Assembly: GCA_964035575.1 (NCBI GenBank)
Contig: OZ037916.1
Span: 806,001 to 870,000, forward strand
Origin: Rhynchopus sp. YZ270_cl-10
Taxonomy: Eukaryota > Euglenozoa > Diplonemea > Diplonemida > Diplonemidae
Direction: 5' to 3'
DNA: 64,000 nt
The notes under the pieces were generated by a model, which worked only from the letters and a program-made list of their open reading frames with translations, was not told where the DNA came from and did no database searches. Both the position numbers and the translations under genes were made by a program. Below are positions 36,557 through 50,057 of the stretch, piece after piece; positions within the stretch are counted from its first letter, which is position 1; every line of letters starts with the position of its first letter.

Positions 36557-38776
36557 ATCTCAGGAGACGGTAGATGGAAGAAGGAGGGTGTTTTTTAAAA
36601 ACCGTTCCAAATTTTTTTAAGCGAAAAACGAAAAAAAAACAAACATCGGGAGGAAAGAAAAAAAAAGAAAATAAAACCTTACGCAAAAAAACCTGTGTGA
36701 CAAAAAAAAAGAAACGGAAACGTTGTTTTTTTTTTCTTTTTTTTATTCTTGCTTTTCTCTGTTTACCACTTCTCGTATCCTGAAGATTTTTTTTTTTTTT
36801 TGATTTTTTTTTTTTTTCTGACCACCTCAGTGTTCTGCCATGTATTTTTTAATGGTCGTTCACCTTTTTTTATACCTGTTCGCCGGCTCCCCCCATCTTG
36901 CATATTTCCTATCTCCCTTCTCACCTCCCTTCTTTTACTTGATTATTTTTTATCTTTTTTCCAACAAAATCGTGTTGAGTGCAATATTCATCTAAAGTCT
37001 CCTTTCAAAAAAAAAAAAAAAAAAATATGGGATTACAAATTGTCCTTCGACTAAATTCAATATTTTTTTTTTCTCTTTCTCCCACCTGATTTTTTTGCTT
37101 GGAATTTTGATGGAGTTTTGGGGCACCAAACTTCACCAAAAATTTCAGGAAAAAAAATTTTCAGGTGATTGCTTCTGCCTAGTCTTTGTTTCTAGATAAT
37201 ACTTCTTGACGAGGTACTCTGGTTCTCGCGTTTTTTTATCTCCTTTTTCTTTGCACCACAAAAGAGCTGTTTTTGTTTCATAATGATTTTTTTTTTTTTC
37301 CAAACAATATACCTTCTATGCAGTATAGATAGTATATGAAACAAAAAAATGTAATAGCACCACATGAAATTTTTATTGACATTGAGAGTCTTTCCAAAAA
37401 CATACTCATCTAAAAAAAAAATGAAAAAAAAAAATGAAATAAAAATAGTTCTTTAAAAAGCAGGAAATGCTGTTGTGTCTACCAAGAAGATACGGCAGTA
37501 TCGAGTATCATAAAAAAAAAAGAGACAAAATCGAAAGAAGAAGGGTCTCCTGGACCCTCTTCCCGTCCCTTTTTTTATTTTTATTGTATTTTTTTTTGTT
37601 GGTTTTGTTCCATCCGTTTAACATCTTTTTTTTTTTTTTTTCACACCCCGGAATTTTAGTGTTGTTCCCACTGTTAGAATCTACACTTTGCTCCAATCTG
37701 TGTGGTTTTATTTTTTCCTATGTAAGTTGCCTGGAGCAGAGCAAAAAAAAAAAAAACGTGGTCGTGCGTGCAACTCGTTTTTTTTTATTTATTTGTTGTA
37801 AGTTTGGGTACATTTAGTGCACCCTATTATACCATCTATTCAGTAGAATAGTTAGTATATGAAACAATGTTTTGATACTTCCTCAACACGATCGCTGTTT
37901 TATTCATTTCTCCGCCCAAAAAAAATTCGAAAGTGAAGGTCCCTCCAATGGATTCTGTTTCCATTTTTTTTTTCTCTCCCCCCCCCCAAAAATGCACACT
38001 CCGCCAGACACAACCTGATAGTTCACTGCTTACCTGCAGAAGTGCTCGTTTAGACACAGTGACTTAAATTGGAGGGCCTTTACTTCGCGAATACAAAAAA
38101 AAAAGTGATGGGAATATGGGGTGAAGGGTATAAGGGGAGAAGGGAGGGAGTCAACTCCCCCCCTCTTACCTTCTGCCTTTTTTTGGGGTTCATTTTTGGT
38201 GCTGTTTTAAGTTATCAATTTTGACATCGCAAAAAAAAAAAAATCCTCCGTTCCTCTCAAAAAAAAAAAAAAGTTTGCCAAATTTGTTTCTTTCTTCTAG
38301 GAAGCTCTGTCTAACAGACAGTATTTTATGTCATTTTTTCCTCCCCCTTTTCCCCTCCTAATAGCCTTCCCCCCTCGTTTTTTTAAAAAACGGAAAGTTG
38401 TAAATTGAACACAGTCCTTCTTCGCGGAGGATTGGCAATGCAACAAAAAACCATGTGGGCGGCTGCAAAAATTTAAGAATGAACAGCCACGCTTATCGCT
38501 ACACATTTTGCCATAACCATTTTTAAAAATTACTTTCCTTTTTTTTTCCATTCAAACTAGGACAACCTTTTATTAGATGTACTGTATACATCTTTCACGT
38601 TATTTTTTTTTATATCACAACTTTCGTGTCCTAATTTGAGTCCATTTTGTGTGTGTGTGTGTGTAACAATGTTCTGGTGTTCTGGTCATATTGAAAACCG
38701 TCTGCAGAAAAGTTTTTGTTACCTTAAAAACTTCAACTTCTTTTGTTTGTTTCCCCTTTTTTTAGTTGTGCATAAG

Positions 38777-38898
38777 TGGTGTTACCGATCTGCTGTCAAG
38801 GACATGTCAATATAGGGGGGGTGTATCATTTTCCCCTGTAAACCTTGTGTCAAGGACATGTCAAGGACCTGTCAATATGGGCCCTCTCGGGAACACCA
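38777..38898. mobile_element. 122-bp MITE with 12-bp inverted ends, copy 1
   Basis: The ends TGGTGTTACCGA and TCGGGAACACCA are inverted with one mismatch. The flanks 38772-38776 and 38899-38903 are both ATAAG, a 5-bp target duplication. The inside has repeated GGACATGTCA motifs. The second copy is at 58714-58846. Non-coding, non-autonomous. Confidence 0.88.
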
Positions 38899-40034
38899 AT
38901 AAGAGACACATTCAGTTTATTTTTTTCTCTCTTGATGTGTTTGAGCCCCCCACAATCAAATTTGGGTGCAGTTTCATCTGTCAAAATTTATGGGAAAATT
39001 TTAAGGGAAAAAAAAAAAATGGACACAAAACAAAACAAAACAAAACCGGAGACGAGATGACTTGATTCCTTCATTCCAACTGAGTGGAGAGGTTTCATCG
39101 TCAACATTCTTTTTTTTTTTCTTCTGAAAAAAAAATGGGGTGCATTGTATATGACCAAGCATGTTTATGCCTATCTAAGCAACCCAGTTTTCAAATAGAA
39201 AAGAAAAAAAAAATCAGTGGGGGAAGGACACAAAGGAACAAAAAAAACAATTCACGCACGCGGACAAAAAAACACACAGTAACCAACCGAACACTTTGCT
39301 TGAACCTCTCCCCATTTTTCCCTCTCCTCCTCCATCGTTATTGAGGGTTGTAAAAAAGATATCCAACTGGTTATCAAAAAACAAAACAAAACAAAAAAAA
39401 TCACAGTGTGCAGTGGTTCACGATTTTTTAATCGCGAGATTGGTCAAATTCTCGTACCGTCCCTTTTTAATAAATAAGAGAAACATCGCATTGCTTCCCT
39501 CCAAAGAATAAAGGGGTGGGCCATATTATATAATGGGTCCACTACTCCTTTAGCTGTTCTCCTCTGTTTGAGACGAAGGAAAAAAAAGGGGGGAAAATGC
39601 TGGATGATGATAGGGGAAAATTCTTGGCTAACTGTTCATGAAATAAGCAACACTCAAAAAAAGGGGTTGTAAAAAAAGTTGGAGGTTGGAGGGGGGGATC
39701 TCTGGGGCGGGGAAGAAAATGAAGGAAAAAAAAATCAGGGAAATTCTCTTTTTTTCTTCTTCTTCTTCTTTTCATATTTTATTCATTTTTACCCCTCTCT
39801 TCTGTGCTTGATCTTCCACATGGTATTCGAATTAATTTTATATTGTGGGGGATTATCAAAAACAAAACAAAACAAAAAAAATGCTAAAATCAGAACATCT
39901 TCTCTTTTAAAAGAAACTACGCGAATCGCACATTGTGTTGGGGCGCATGATTTCTTTATTTTATTTTTATTTTTATTTTTAAAAAAAACTGTGTCGAGTC
40001 ACCGTCAAAAGATTCACATTTTTTTTTTATCTAA

Positions 40035-40240
40035 GCATTTGGCAAAAGAGGAAATAGAATCGACGGAAGGTGCGTGCCTGCAAAAAATGTTTTTCATTTT
40101 AGCTATCATACGGCAAAAAACACAACAACTTTGACAGAGCGATACAACGAAAAAAAAAGCTGCTTTTTCTTCTTCTTTTTGTTTTCGTTTTATTCACCTT
40201 GTCATATCCTAAAGTCAGATTCTAATTTCTCCATCTCCCA
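40035..40240 (+). repeat. Dispersed repeat (AATCGACGGAAGGTG type), copy 2
   Basis: Matches 30722-30900 at both ends (GAATCGACGGAAGGTG; CCTAAAGTCAG) but with an unrelated centre. Confidence 0.55.
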
Positions 40241-40465
40241 AAGCTGCCTTCTTCTCTCTTTTAGTGCGAAGCTTTTTTTTTGTTCTTTTTGTTATTTGCT
40301 GTGACAGTGCTAACTGCGCTGCTTATCGCAAATGGCTTTTTTTTTTGTGAAGGTCACTCGAACAAGCCGTTTTACCAAACACTTGTAAGGCAATGTTTTT
40401 GTGTTCATCATGAAAACAACCTCCTCCTCCTTTTTTTTCAAATATTTCAAAAAAAAAAAAAATAT

Positions 40466-40523
40466 CGGTGTTTTCATCCGAGGCTGGTATCGTTATGTCA
40501 GTCGGAGGTGCCTGCATCAATAG
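40466..40523 (+). repeat. 62-bp dispersed repeat, copy 4
   Basis: Contains GGCTGGTATCG and GTCAGTCGGAGGTGCCTGC; a few bases shorter than the others. Confidence 0.65.
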
Positions 40524-41305
40524 CCATTTATTGTTTACCATTCTACATCATGCATACGTATTATAGAAGGATGTCTTTTTCTTTTATTTCGTGCGCCCCT
40601 GTAAAGGCCCGAAGTCATCCCTTCAAGAAAGTTTTATTATTTTTTTTTATGGGACCATTTTTGTTGATCCCTCACCATATACTATCAATTTATTGATTGC
40701 ATATGATGAAAATACTTTTATGGTATAATCTGGCATCTGCCACACCCCCCCTCTTCAACCTCACTGCGGAAAAATAAATTTTTGCAGAGTGGTCAGGGAT
40801 AATTTTTTGGGCCCATCTGGTCATTTTCATCCCCCTTTTTATTATATTAAAAGCAAAGAAAAATGTCAGTCGCGTTTTACTTAACGTAGCGAAGGCAGCC
40901 AAAAAAAAAAAAAACACACAACAAAATACCACCCCCCCCCCAATTTCCGAAAAAAAAGCCGACGAATTTTTTTTTAGAACAAATCTGATAAAAAGAAACT
41001 CCTTGTGTAATATTAGTACTGCACATTGCAGGATTTTGATAGGGTGGTTAAGCAGGAAGTGGCTTATCATATTCATCAGAACATATTTTTATTTTTTTTT
41101 TTGGGGATGTGGTTTTTTTTTAGTTTTTAGTTTGAAAGATGTTGTTGTGCCCCCCCTCCAGGGGTTACGGTGACTCTTCATCTATTTATATACTACTTTC
41201 TCCAAAAAAAATCGTTCTTTTATTCGTTCCTGTGACGCCTCCCCCGTTCATATCAATAGAACATCACAAAAAAACTCTATTCAAAACCCCCCCGTTGTTC
41301 ATCAT

Positions 41306-41332
41306 AAGGTTGACTAAGTAGCTTAGTCTGAT
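41306..41332 (+). repeat. GACTAAG-TAG-CTTAGTC hairpin
   Basis: Perfect 7-bp stem with a 3-nt loop; related by arm sequence to 8596, 51003 and 54763. Confidence 0.55.
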
Positions 41333-44300
41333 TTTATATTATTTTGATTTTTTTTTTTTCTTTTTTGAACAAAAAAGTTTCTTGCCCCCACAATAAAAAG
41401 AAGTGTCTTTACACTATACAACCAAGTTTTCAACAAAATAACTCTTTTTTTTTTTTTTTCTCTCATTTTTTACGTAATCGCGTTTTTGTGACCGATAGCG
41501 TAAAGGGTGGGGGGGAAAAGTAAAAGAGTACGTTCTCAAACCCACCCCTTCCCTTTAATTTTTGCCTAAATCAAACTAACGACAAAAAGCAATAACAAAA
41601 AATGTGAAGGGGCAACTAAAGAAAAAAGTAATACTCTCAATAAAATGATGAAAAAAAAAAGTGGAGGTTGTACCTCACAGACAACCACACAATTTAAAAA
41701 AAAATCCCTTTTTTGAAGGTTTCCCCCATCATGACACCAACCCTTGTGGTGGTGTTATTTTTTATTTTTTTCTTTCTTTTGAACACTCATTTCATAATAA
41801 AAAAAAGTTTTCTTTCCCACCCAAAGGAGCAAAAAAGTCCCCATTCCATGTTTTCTTTTCTTCCCTCCTCCCCTGGGAAGTGTTACCAACGGTGATTTTT
41901 TTTTCTTTTTCTTCTGTCACCCACATGCCATTTTCATACATATTTCCCTTGAAGCCCCCCTTTTTTTTCCCCTCTTTTTTTCTCAAGGGTTTTATAACAA
42001 AGTTTTAAAAATATCATCACGTGTCCATCACAACCTTTACTCTCTCAGCAGAGCAGCCTAGTAGTAGCATGCCTAACAAACCCCCCAAAAAAAGAAGGGG
42101 GTGAGAGAGGCTTGTAATTTATTTAAACAAAAGCTTAATATGTACCTGATGTGGGTTTGAGGCCCATTGCAATGCATCTTGAGAAGTTTTCCCCTTTTGA
42201 TTTTGGTTTTTTTTGATGTGTCTATGTGAGTAGCATCCAATCTTTCAAGTTTTCCCGATTTTGTTTTTTTTTTTTGTTCCTTTTTTCCCCCGTCAACATC
42301 TTTTATTTGAACAGTTGAGGATTATTTTTTATATTTTTTTGCAAAACAAAATGCTTCGCTCGCTAAAAAAAATACCCCCTTTTTAAAAAACTGTTGTCAT
42401 CTTTTGATCAATTACAACAACTAGCCTTGGTCATTTTTTTTTTTTAAATCCTTTCCCTAAAACACCCATCCATATCTACCACTGAAGAAAAGGAAAGGAA
42501 GGGTCATAACTCAAGCAAATGATTTTATTTCTGTTCTTTTTTAAAACGCATCATGGGGGAGGAAAAAAGAAAAAGTGTTCTAGCAATGTTCCTTGCCTAT
42601 TTTTAGGTATTGTATGACTGATGGGAAGTGAAAAAAAAACTGGGGGGGGATAATTATCCTTGCTTCATTCTACAATACTTTTGCTCGGCAGGAGAAAGCT
42701 GATCCTTTTTTTTTCCTTTTTTTTTTTGATAAAACAACTTGTTGTCAATTCTAAAAAGATTGGAGGCAGCGCTGCAGGGCAAACAAAACGGATTGAAAAA
42801 AACAGAAGCTTGCTTGTTTTCTTTGAGTACTCAATTAACCACAACAACCGTACTTCAGTTTAACACATTTTTTCACCTTTTTGTTTTCCCGGCTTTGAGC
42901 GCACAAACAAAAGACCCGATCTTTTTTCCCTTTCCCCTCTTCTTCTTCTCTTTTTTTGTTACGATGTGTCTGCATGCACAGTGCGCATTCATCTCAACAA
43001 TTCAACAAGCGTTTTTTTCTCTTCATGTGTGTATCTTTTTTTTTTCTTTTCAAATCCCACAAGAGGGGTTTTAATATCCCACTTAAAACTACCCTATCAG
43101 CTTACGATGGTTTTGGAGTGGCCAAAACAAAAAAAAAAAAAAAACAAAAAAAAAGGCTTTTACCTCTACCTACAAACGCTGGCAGGACGCCTTCTTTTTT
43201 TCCTCGAACCAAACGATCTTTTTTTGAACCCAATATTGGGTACTGTTCAAAGAGTGCTTATGTGACATGTTTTAAAATCTTTTGTTTATTATTTTAGTCA
43301 GTTTTTTTTAGGGGAGGCTTTTTTTAGAGCAAAAAAAAAAAAAATGCAATACCTTAAGTGAAAGCGAAGTAAGTACACTAAAAAAAAAATTAGCAAATCA
43401 CCAAAATAGGTTTTTTTTCGTTGGAAAAATATGAAAAAAAAAATATATATATATCGGGATATTTGGGTGATTTGGAAGCCGTATTATATTAGTAGTTAGT
43501 TTTGCAATGTTGCAATAAAAATGAGGTGTTTTCCTCTGATACTTTCTGTTAAATTGAAAGTATGGCTCTCGTTTATATTTTCTTTTTGTTGTTATTTTTT
43601 TGTTTTGTTTTTTTTTTTTTCCTGGCTGCCCTCGAAGTGCCGAGTAAGCGCTTTGGGGTTCATTCATTTAGCAACATTGTTTCTTTATGGATTTTCTTCA
43701 TTTGATTGCGATTTGATTTTCCACACCCATTTTTTTTTCCCCTCCCGATTTTTTTGTTCCTTATGATCATTGTCAAAGAAACGTTTCTATTGTTTTATTA
43801 CAAAAAATAATCGATAAAAAAGAATTATGTAAAGATTGCTCTGCAGCCGATCTTTCAAACAATTTTTTTTTGTTTTTTGTTCATTCTTTTTAGTTGGTAT
43901 ACTAGAAATGCAAGATTCATGGTCTTAATTAACGTATCCCCCCTCCTCAAAAACTCCCCCAAAAGAAGGATTAAAAGGTAGGTCTGTCCACCTATCTACA
44001 CAGCCTTCCTTTTATTCTTTCGCCGAAAATAGATGTTGTTTTTTTCTCTCTGTGCCTGCACTAAAAAAAACTTCACCATTTTTTTTTTCCCCTTCCTCAT
44101 TCCCCCCCTCTTGGTTGTTTTGCTAGTTCATTGTGTTCGTTAGATGAAATGAAGCAGGAGGTCGTTTTGTTACATCTTAACTTTTCTTTTTTTTTTTTAA
44201 AGAATTGCAGTGTGTTTCTCCGGAAGTTCTAAGTAAGGTTCACTTTATTTAAGTCTCGGCTTTTTTGGGTAGCATTTCCCCCGATGAAATAAGTCCGGCC

Positions 44301-45337
44301 ATCAACCTTTTTTTTTTTTGACCCCCACTCGCCTTGTTCTCCTAGTTCTTTGAACCCGAACATTCCGCAAAGGAGAGACTCTCGCACTCTTTTGAATTAT
44401 TTTTTTCCTCCCCGTTTTTCTTGCTCTTGCAATGCAATAAAAAAGCCCTCACCTTCCCTTCCCTCACCCCCCTCTCCTCACTGGGTGTTCTTGTTTTTCA
44501 CGTTGCTCTTTATTTCCCTTTTTTTTTTTTTTCTCTTTCAACGGCCGTATTGGATACCCTCTCGGCAACAACAACAAAAAAAAAAAAAAATAGCTTTTCT
44601 TTTTTTAGGATAACAATGTACACGGATAAGGGGGGGGGAAACGTGGTGGTGGGTAAGGTGGGTATAAAAAAGGGTTGTAGTTATGTTTGTCAGCGCTAGC
44701 AAATCGTTACTACAATAATCCCTTTTTTTTACCCCATTTTTTTTGAACCACAACAGCCCACTCTCAAACCCCTCCTCCACGCCCTCTATTTTTCTATGTC
44801 CATTGATTTCCCCTTTTCTTTTTTCCCACTCTATATGTTCCCCTGCACAAACCTTCCTCGAAAGGGGAGAAAAAAAAAATGCACCATTTTTTCCCCCTTT
44901 CACGCAGAGGAACCAGAGGGAAATGAATGCCAACAAAAACGAGGTGATTTGGGCACCTGGCATGATAACGTTATGACGTTATCGACAACGTTTTTTATTT
45001 TATTTTCATCCCAACCCAGGGCTTTTCTTAAGAGTTTTCGGTACTAACCGTAACTTCTTTCGTCCCCCCACTACCACCACCACCACACCACTCACCACAG
45101 AATAAACCATTTTCTTTCCTCGTTGCCCCTCCTTTTTTTTTACCATTCCTTTCTTCACACCTTTCCTCAAGCCTTATTACACAGACCTCCCCTACAAAAA
45201 ATTACTTTTAAAAAAACCTGAGGGTCAAGAGAACCCTAAGCACCGCAGGCGTCAATTTTTTTAACACAATAATTTGACTTCCTCTTTCTTTTGAAAACCG
45301 CACACAAAATAAGACACACAATAGCTGAAAGGAGAAT

Positions 45338-48300
45338 ATGCCCCTATTCTTTACGGGGTTGCTGTGCGGGCTTGCTATGGCCATGAGTAGGGATCCTAAT
45401 GTAATTTCCTTGGTGCATCCCCATGGGGGTGAGGCACATGCCACTTTGGAGGATGCGGCCGGGATGTTTATGTCCATCAACCCAGGTGTCACTGTGGACA
45501 TTATCCAGGGTGGTTGGGGGAATCTCATGGACACCATCCTCGCAAACCATTCTAAAGGGGAAGGTGCCGATATCGTGACAGTCGGGTCGACCTGGGCATC
45601 AGACTTTTATGACAAAGGCATTTTGACAAGTATCACCGACTATATGGATCAGTGGCGTTCTCGGCGTCAGCGTCGTGGTGATATCCGCCGTGATTTCGTC
45701 CGCTTCCTCGACTTCACCTATATGTTTCCCGGAGATAAGGGCAGTGGGTCATCGGTGCCCGTATGGTATGTTCTTCCGCTTGATGTAGGCACCCGAGTCT
45801 TCTTCTACCGCAAAGACCTCTTCAAGAAGTACCTCAAGCGCGACCGTGGCCCCCTCACCCTCAAAGAGGCCATCGAAGACGGCTACTACATCATGATGAA
45901 GGAGCGGGAGCGTGGGAACGTCAATATGTCTGGCTTTGGTGTGCCTGCGGGGGGTGGGGCGAGTGGTGTGATGCAGGTGTTGCAGAGCTTTGTGCTTGGG
46001 AACGGTAGTTCGTTCATTGGTTCGGGGGAGAAGTGCACGTTTGAGACGGATGACTTCAGAGCCTCGCTTTGGGCCTACACGCATCTGTATGAAGGCATTC
46101 AGTCGGGCTTCCCTGGACAGCACACCTTTCCCTCTGGTTCCTCAGGTGATCTTGCGAGGGCGTTCAGCCGAGGCGAGCTGGCGATGTTTGCCGGTGCGGG
46201 CTGGCTTGAGGGCGGCCTCTATCGGGAAGGTCTCACACAGGAGCAGCTTGGCGTCTCATTGATCCCTGCAGGGCCTATTGCACCGTTCACCTTCCAGGGC
46301 GGCTCTGGGTGGGCGATTCCTTCTTACGTCCCTCAGGCAAAGCGCGATCTTGTGTGGAGCTTTATTGAGTTTATGATGGAGCCTTCAAGGGGGTACCTGA
46401 AGTACATGACGTTTGGTGCGGGGTTGCTTCCTGCGTATGAGAGTGTGACGCGGTTTGCACGTTCGACTCATGGTGACACGTTTAGCATGTCGCATGTGCA
46501 GTTTCGTAATGGAGGTCAGGATGTGGATATGACCAAGGCGGCGGTGTGGCTGGGTGCCGAGACGCACGAGAGGGGGGTTGGTCTCGACCATGAGAGCTAC
46601 CCGCGAAACCTGGTGACGCAGGGGGCGGACTTCAGTATTTCCTTCAACACAACGTCGCCGCTCATTGTGACCTTCGTCTTCCCGCATAGTGTGCTGATGG
46701 ACACGTATATCTTCACGACAGCGTCGCGTGACCCTGAATTGGAGCCAACACCCGAGTACGACCCCGTGTTCTGGACGATGCAGGTGATGAACGCCAGTGC
46801 CATGTGGCAGGACATCCACATAAACAGATTTGGCGGCAACATGCCTCTCAGGCGCAGCACCGCCGTCCCCTTCGACACTGTCATGGACAACGTTCACAGA
46901 GCGCATACTGGCACGCAGTTCAGGTTCATTTTCGACCGTGTGCGCGGTACATTCTGCGGAGCCACATGCGAACGCACCTTTGCACAGCTCCCGTTCGCAG
47001 TCCCCCTGCAGTACCCACAGCAGGGCTTCTACAAGATAGGGCGTATTGAGGCAAACGGGACCCTGCAGCGTCTTGTGCAGAGGGTGCACAACGGGACGTC
47101 GATCGAGGTTGCCACTGCCTTGGGGTGTGCTGAGGTTGCCGTCATCCTGCGCGATCCTGTGGTGCCCTTCGTGGATGACTCGGAGGACTCAATGATGCTG
47201 GTACTGGTGTTGGTTGTGTGCTTTGTCTTCGTGCTCTGTGCTGTCGTGGGGGGGTTCGGCGTGCACAGGATCTTCTACGCTCGACGGACAGAGGCGACGA
47301 TCACGAAGCTGCGTTCGAACAACGAGATGGCCGAGGATCTTGCAAAGGCAGTGGCGCTGATGGACCTGGACGAGGTGCAGTACCTGTTCTCGCTGGACAA
47401 CCCGACACGCATCCAGGCTGCCTTCATCATGATTGTCAGCATGATGAAGCAGTACCGTGCATACCTCCCGGCTGCCTTGTTGGTCAAGGACTGCGACGAT
47501 GAAGCGCTGAGCGCGAGTGAAAACGGTTCGGTATGTCACCCTATTACCCCCTCTCCCTCCTCTCCCTCCTCTCCCTCCTCCCCCACTTCTCTCTTCTCAG
47601 ACCAAGAGCCACTCCGCGACCCCAGGCCGTGACCTGCTGTCCAGAGACCTGGGTGTAAGGGTCCGCAACGCCACGCTCCTGCTTGTCCATCTCAACCTGC
47701 ATGAAACGCTCAGCCGCAGGACCTTCGACACCTCCATAGCCTACCTCGACATCATCCTCACGATCCTCTCGGAACGTGACGGGATCGTGCTCTCGCTGCG
47801 TCCAGACTCCGTGCTTGCGTCATGGAACGCACACAAAGTAACACCCAAACACTCCCTCTGGGCTGCACAGTGTGCACTCACAATACGCAGCCGATTGGAG
47901 ACGACAATGAACGTGATCGGGAAGGACGGGTGGCGCATGGCATTGAGTGGCGGGAAGATGACAGTAGCACACTTCGGCAACAGCAAGATGAAGATGCCGT
48001 TTGTGATGGGGCACCCCGTGAGGCAGGTGGAGGCGCTTGCGGAGCTGTGCGGTGCACTCAATACAAACATCCTTGCGACGGACGCTGTGGTGGAGGAGTC
48101 GCAGCGCTTCCTGTACGTGCGGCCTGTGGAGGTGATCCCGGTGAACCCTGCACAGGCAGAGGTTCCTGTGATCACTGTGTGGGAGATGATTGGGGACGGC
48201 CTGCCTGAGGACGGACCCAACAACGCGACACAGCTGTACAAGGATGGATGGGTTGCGTTCCGGAACAACAGGTTTGAGGAGGCGTCGAAGCTGTTTGAGG

Positions 48301-49628
48301 AGGTTGTGAAGGTGGCGCCTGAGGACCACCAGGCCATGCGTATGCTGAAGCTGTGCATCGCCACGTCCCTCCAGCCCGAGTCCTTCCTGCACACGGCTGA
48401 TACGTATTTCAGGAAGTACGTGGGCTGGGCTGACATCGAGTCACAGATCTCGGACGTCCCTCTGCCCAACGGCGTGACAGCTTCAAACAACTACAAAGTC
48501 AACACACTGTCGACAACGATGCTGTCCGCAGGAGAGAAGGGTGGCGGGGTGTCACCCCTGTCACAGATCCCCATCCTCCACGGAACTGTGGACCTGCGCC
48601 AAGAGATCGAGAAGGAGCGCACACGGACGAAGTTGAGCAAGCAGTGCCCACGCTGCAAGGCAGAGCTTGAGATACACGAAGCAGAACGCTGGAAGAAGTG
48701 GACGTGTCTGTCGTGCGATATCCTGAAGTCTGGGAAAGGGTGGAAGTGCCGTTCGTGTGCAGCACAGCGCTGCCTGCAGTGTCTGCCTGATGAGAAGTCT
48801 GCGGCAGCACCTTCCTTCACAACGAAGGAGATTCCTGACGGGATGGGTGGCATCTACACACGGTCGGACAAGGTGCTGGGACGCGGTGCGCAGGGGACGG
48901 TGTACCTTGGGATGGAAGGCTCCGGCGGGCTTGTTGCGATCAAGGCTGTGCCGTGCAACAAGAACAAGGAGGTGTCGTCGCTGCTGCGTGAGGTGGAGTT
49001 GCTGGCCGCACTGCGGCACGAGTACATTGTGTCCTACCTGTCGAGCTGCTGCATGGACGGACACATTGTGATTGCCATGGAGTACGTGTCAGGTGGATCA
49101 CTCAGCCTTCTGCTTGAGCAGTTCGGTCCGTCACTGAACCTGGACTGCGTGAAACGTTTTGTGAAGGACATCCTGCACGGACTGACCTTCCTGCACACAC
49201 AGGACATCGTGCACCGCGACCTGAAGCCTTGCAACGTGCTGCTGATGGCGGACGGGCAGTGCAAACTGTCTGACTTCGGCACCTCTGCTACAACACAGCA
49301 GATCGTGGCAGGGACAGGCGACCCACGTCTCATTGGGACACCCATGTACATGAGCCCTGAGGCATGCAAGGGGAAGAGCTCCAAGGCTGTCGACATTTGG
49401 GCTCTTGGCATCACGTTGTTCCAGCTTGCCACAGGGGATGTGCCGTATCCGAAGACCACTTGCTCGAGTGTTTATGAGTTCTTGGACCAGGTTGCTACAG
49501 GAAAAATTTCACCGAACATCACTGGCGTGTCTGGGGATCTGAAGGACTTCATTGTGGTGTGTCTAAATCAGGACCCTGAACAGCGGCCCACTGCGAAGAA
49601 GCTTTCTGTGCATTCTTACCAACTATGA
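45338..49628 (+). CDS. Receptor Ser/Thr kinase with solute-binding ectodomain and pseudo-cyclase (two exons)
   Basis: Exon 1 is 45338-47530 and exon 2 is 47601-49628. The 70-nt phase-0 intron begins GTATGT and ends CTTCTCAG. The product is about 1406 residues. After a short hydrophobic N-terminus come an ABC-type family-1 solute-binding fold (about 20-370) and a galactose-binding-like domain (about 380-590). A membrane segment (about 617-640) follows. Inside are a class III cyclase homology domain (about 750-915), a TPR-like pair (about 935-1010), a Cys-rich zinc-binding segment (CPRC...CLSC...CRSC, about 1080-1125) and a protein kinase domain (about 1150-1400). The kinase keeps VAIK, HRDLKP and DFG, so it should be active. 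The cyclase part has LVHLNLH where a metal-binding Asp is expected and GHPVRQ for G..VN, so it is probably not catalytic. The ectodomain would sense a small solute or sugar and pass the signal to a STE-type kinase. Confidence 0.82.
47531..47600 (+). other. Intron of the receptor kinase gene
   Basis: 70 nt, GTATGT at the 5' end, CCCTCCTCT-type repeats as the pyrimidine tract, CAG at the 3' end. Both flanking exons are in phase 0. Unspliced, the frame would not join the two halves. Confidence 0.8.
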
Positions 49629-49992
49629 GCTCTGGTAGCGTTGGGTTCCGCTGTGTGCAGAGGGCCTTTGAATGAACACTTGCAGAGAATCTTGCAAGCT
49701 ACACACAGGCTTTACCATGCCAGACAAAGGATGCAGTGGACAGAATGAAGGTCGAAAACATTTCTTATTATTTCACGCAAATTATTTAAACACTCCGGGT
49801 TTGACCCCACGCTGTCCCTTTTTTTGCACAATACCTTGATTTTTATTGGGTACCTGAAATACGAGAGGTTGGGGATTGTGATAAAACCTTGTTCTTTTGT
49901 TTTGCGAACACGAGCTGGTGTGCGGTTCTCTTACGAGGGAGGTCTGCTTAGATTTCCTTTTACATTTTTTTTTGTTGTTGGCCGCAGGGTAC

Positions 49993-50057
49993 TTGCGCTT
50001 TCATCCAGCTGGCATCGTACGTGGGTCAGTGGGAGGTGCCTGCATCAACAACTTCAC
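49993..50057 (+). repeat. 62-bp dispersed repeat, copy 5
   Basis: GCGCTTTCATC, CTGGCATCG, GTGGGTCAGTGGGAGGTGCC; the best match to copy 1. Confidence 0.7.

Larger units (their letters stand above)
36557..45337. other. 8.8-kb gene-free region rich in homopolymer runs
   Basis: No credible gene on either strand. The DNA is dominated by runs of A and T (8-20 nt) with C-rich patches. All open stretches are short and composed of Phe/Lys codons from these runs. It contains a MITE (38777-38898), repeats at about 40035-40240 and 40466-40523, a hairpin at 41306-41332, and (GT)n at 38648-38663. CAC-rich DNA at 45072-45100 (CACCACAG) may hold the acceptor of the next gene. Confidence 0.6.
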
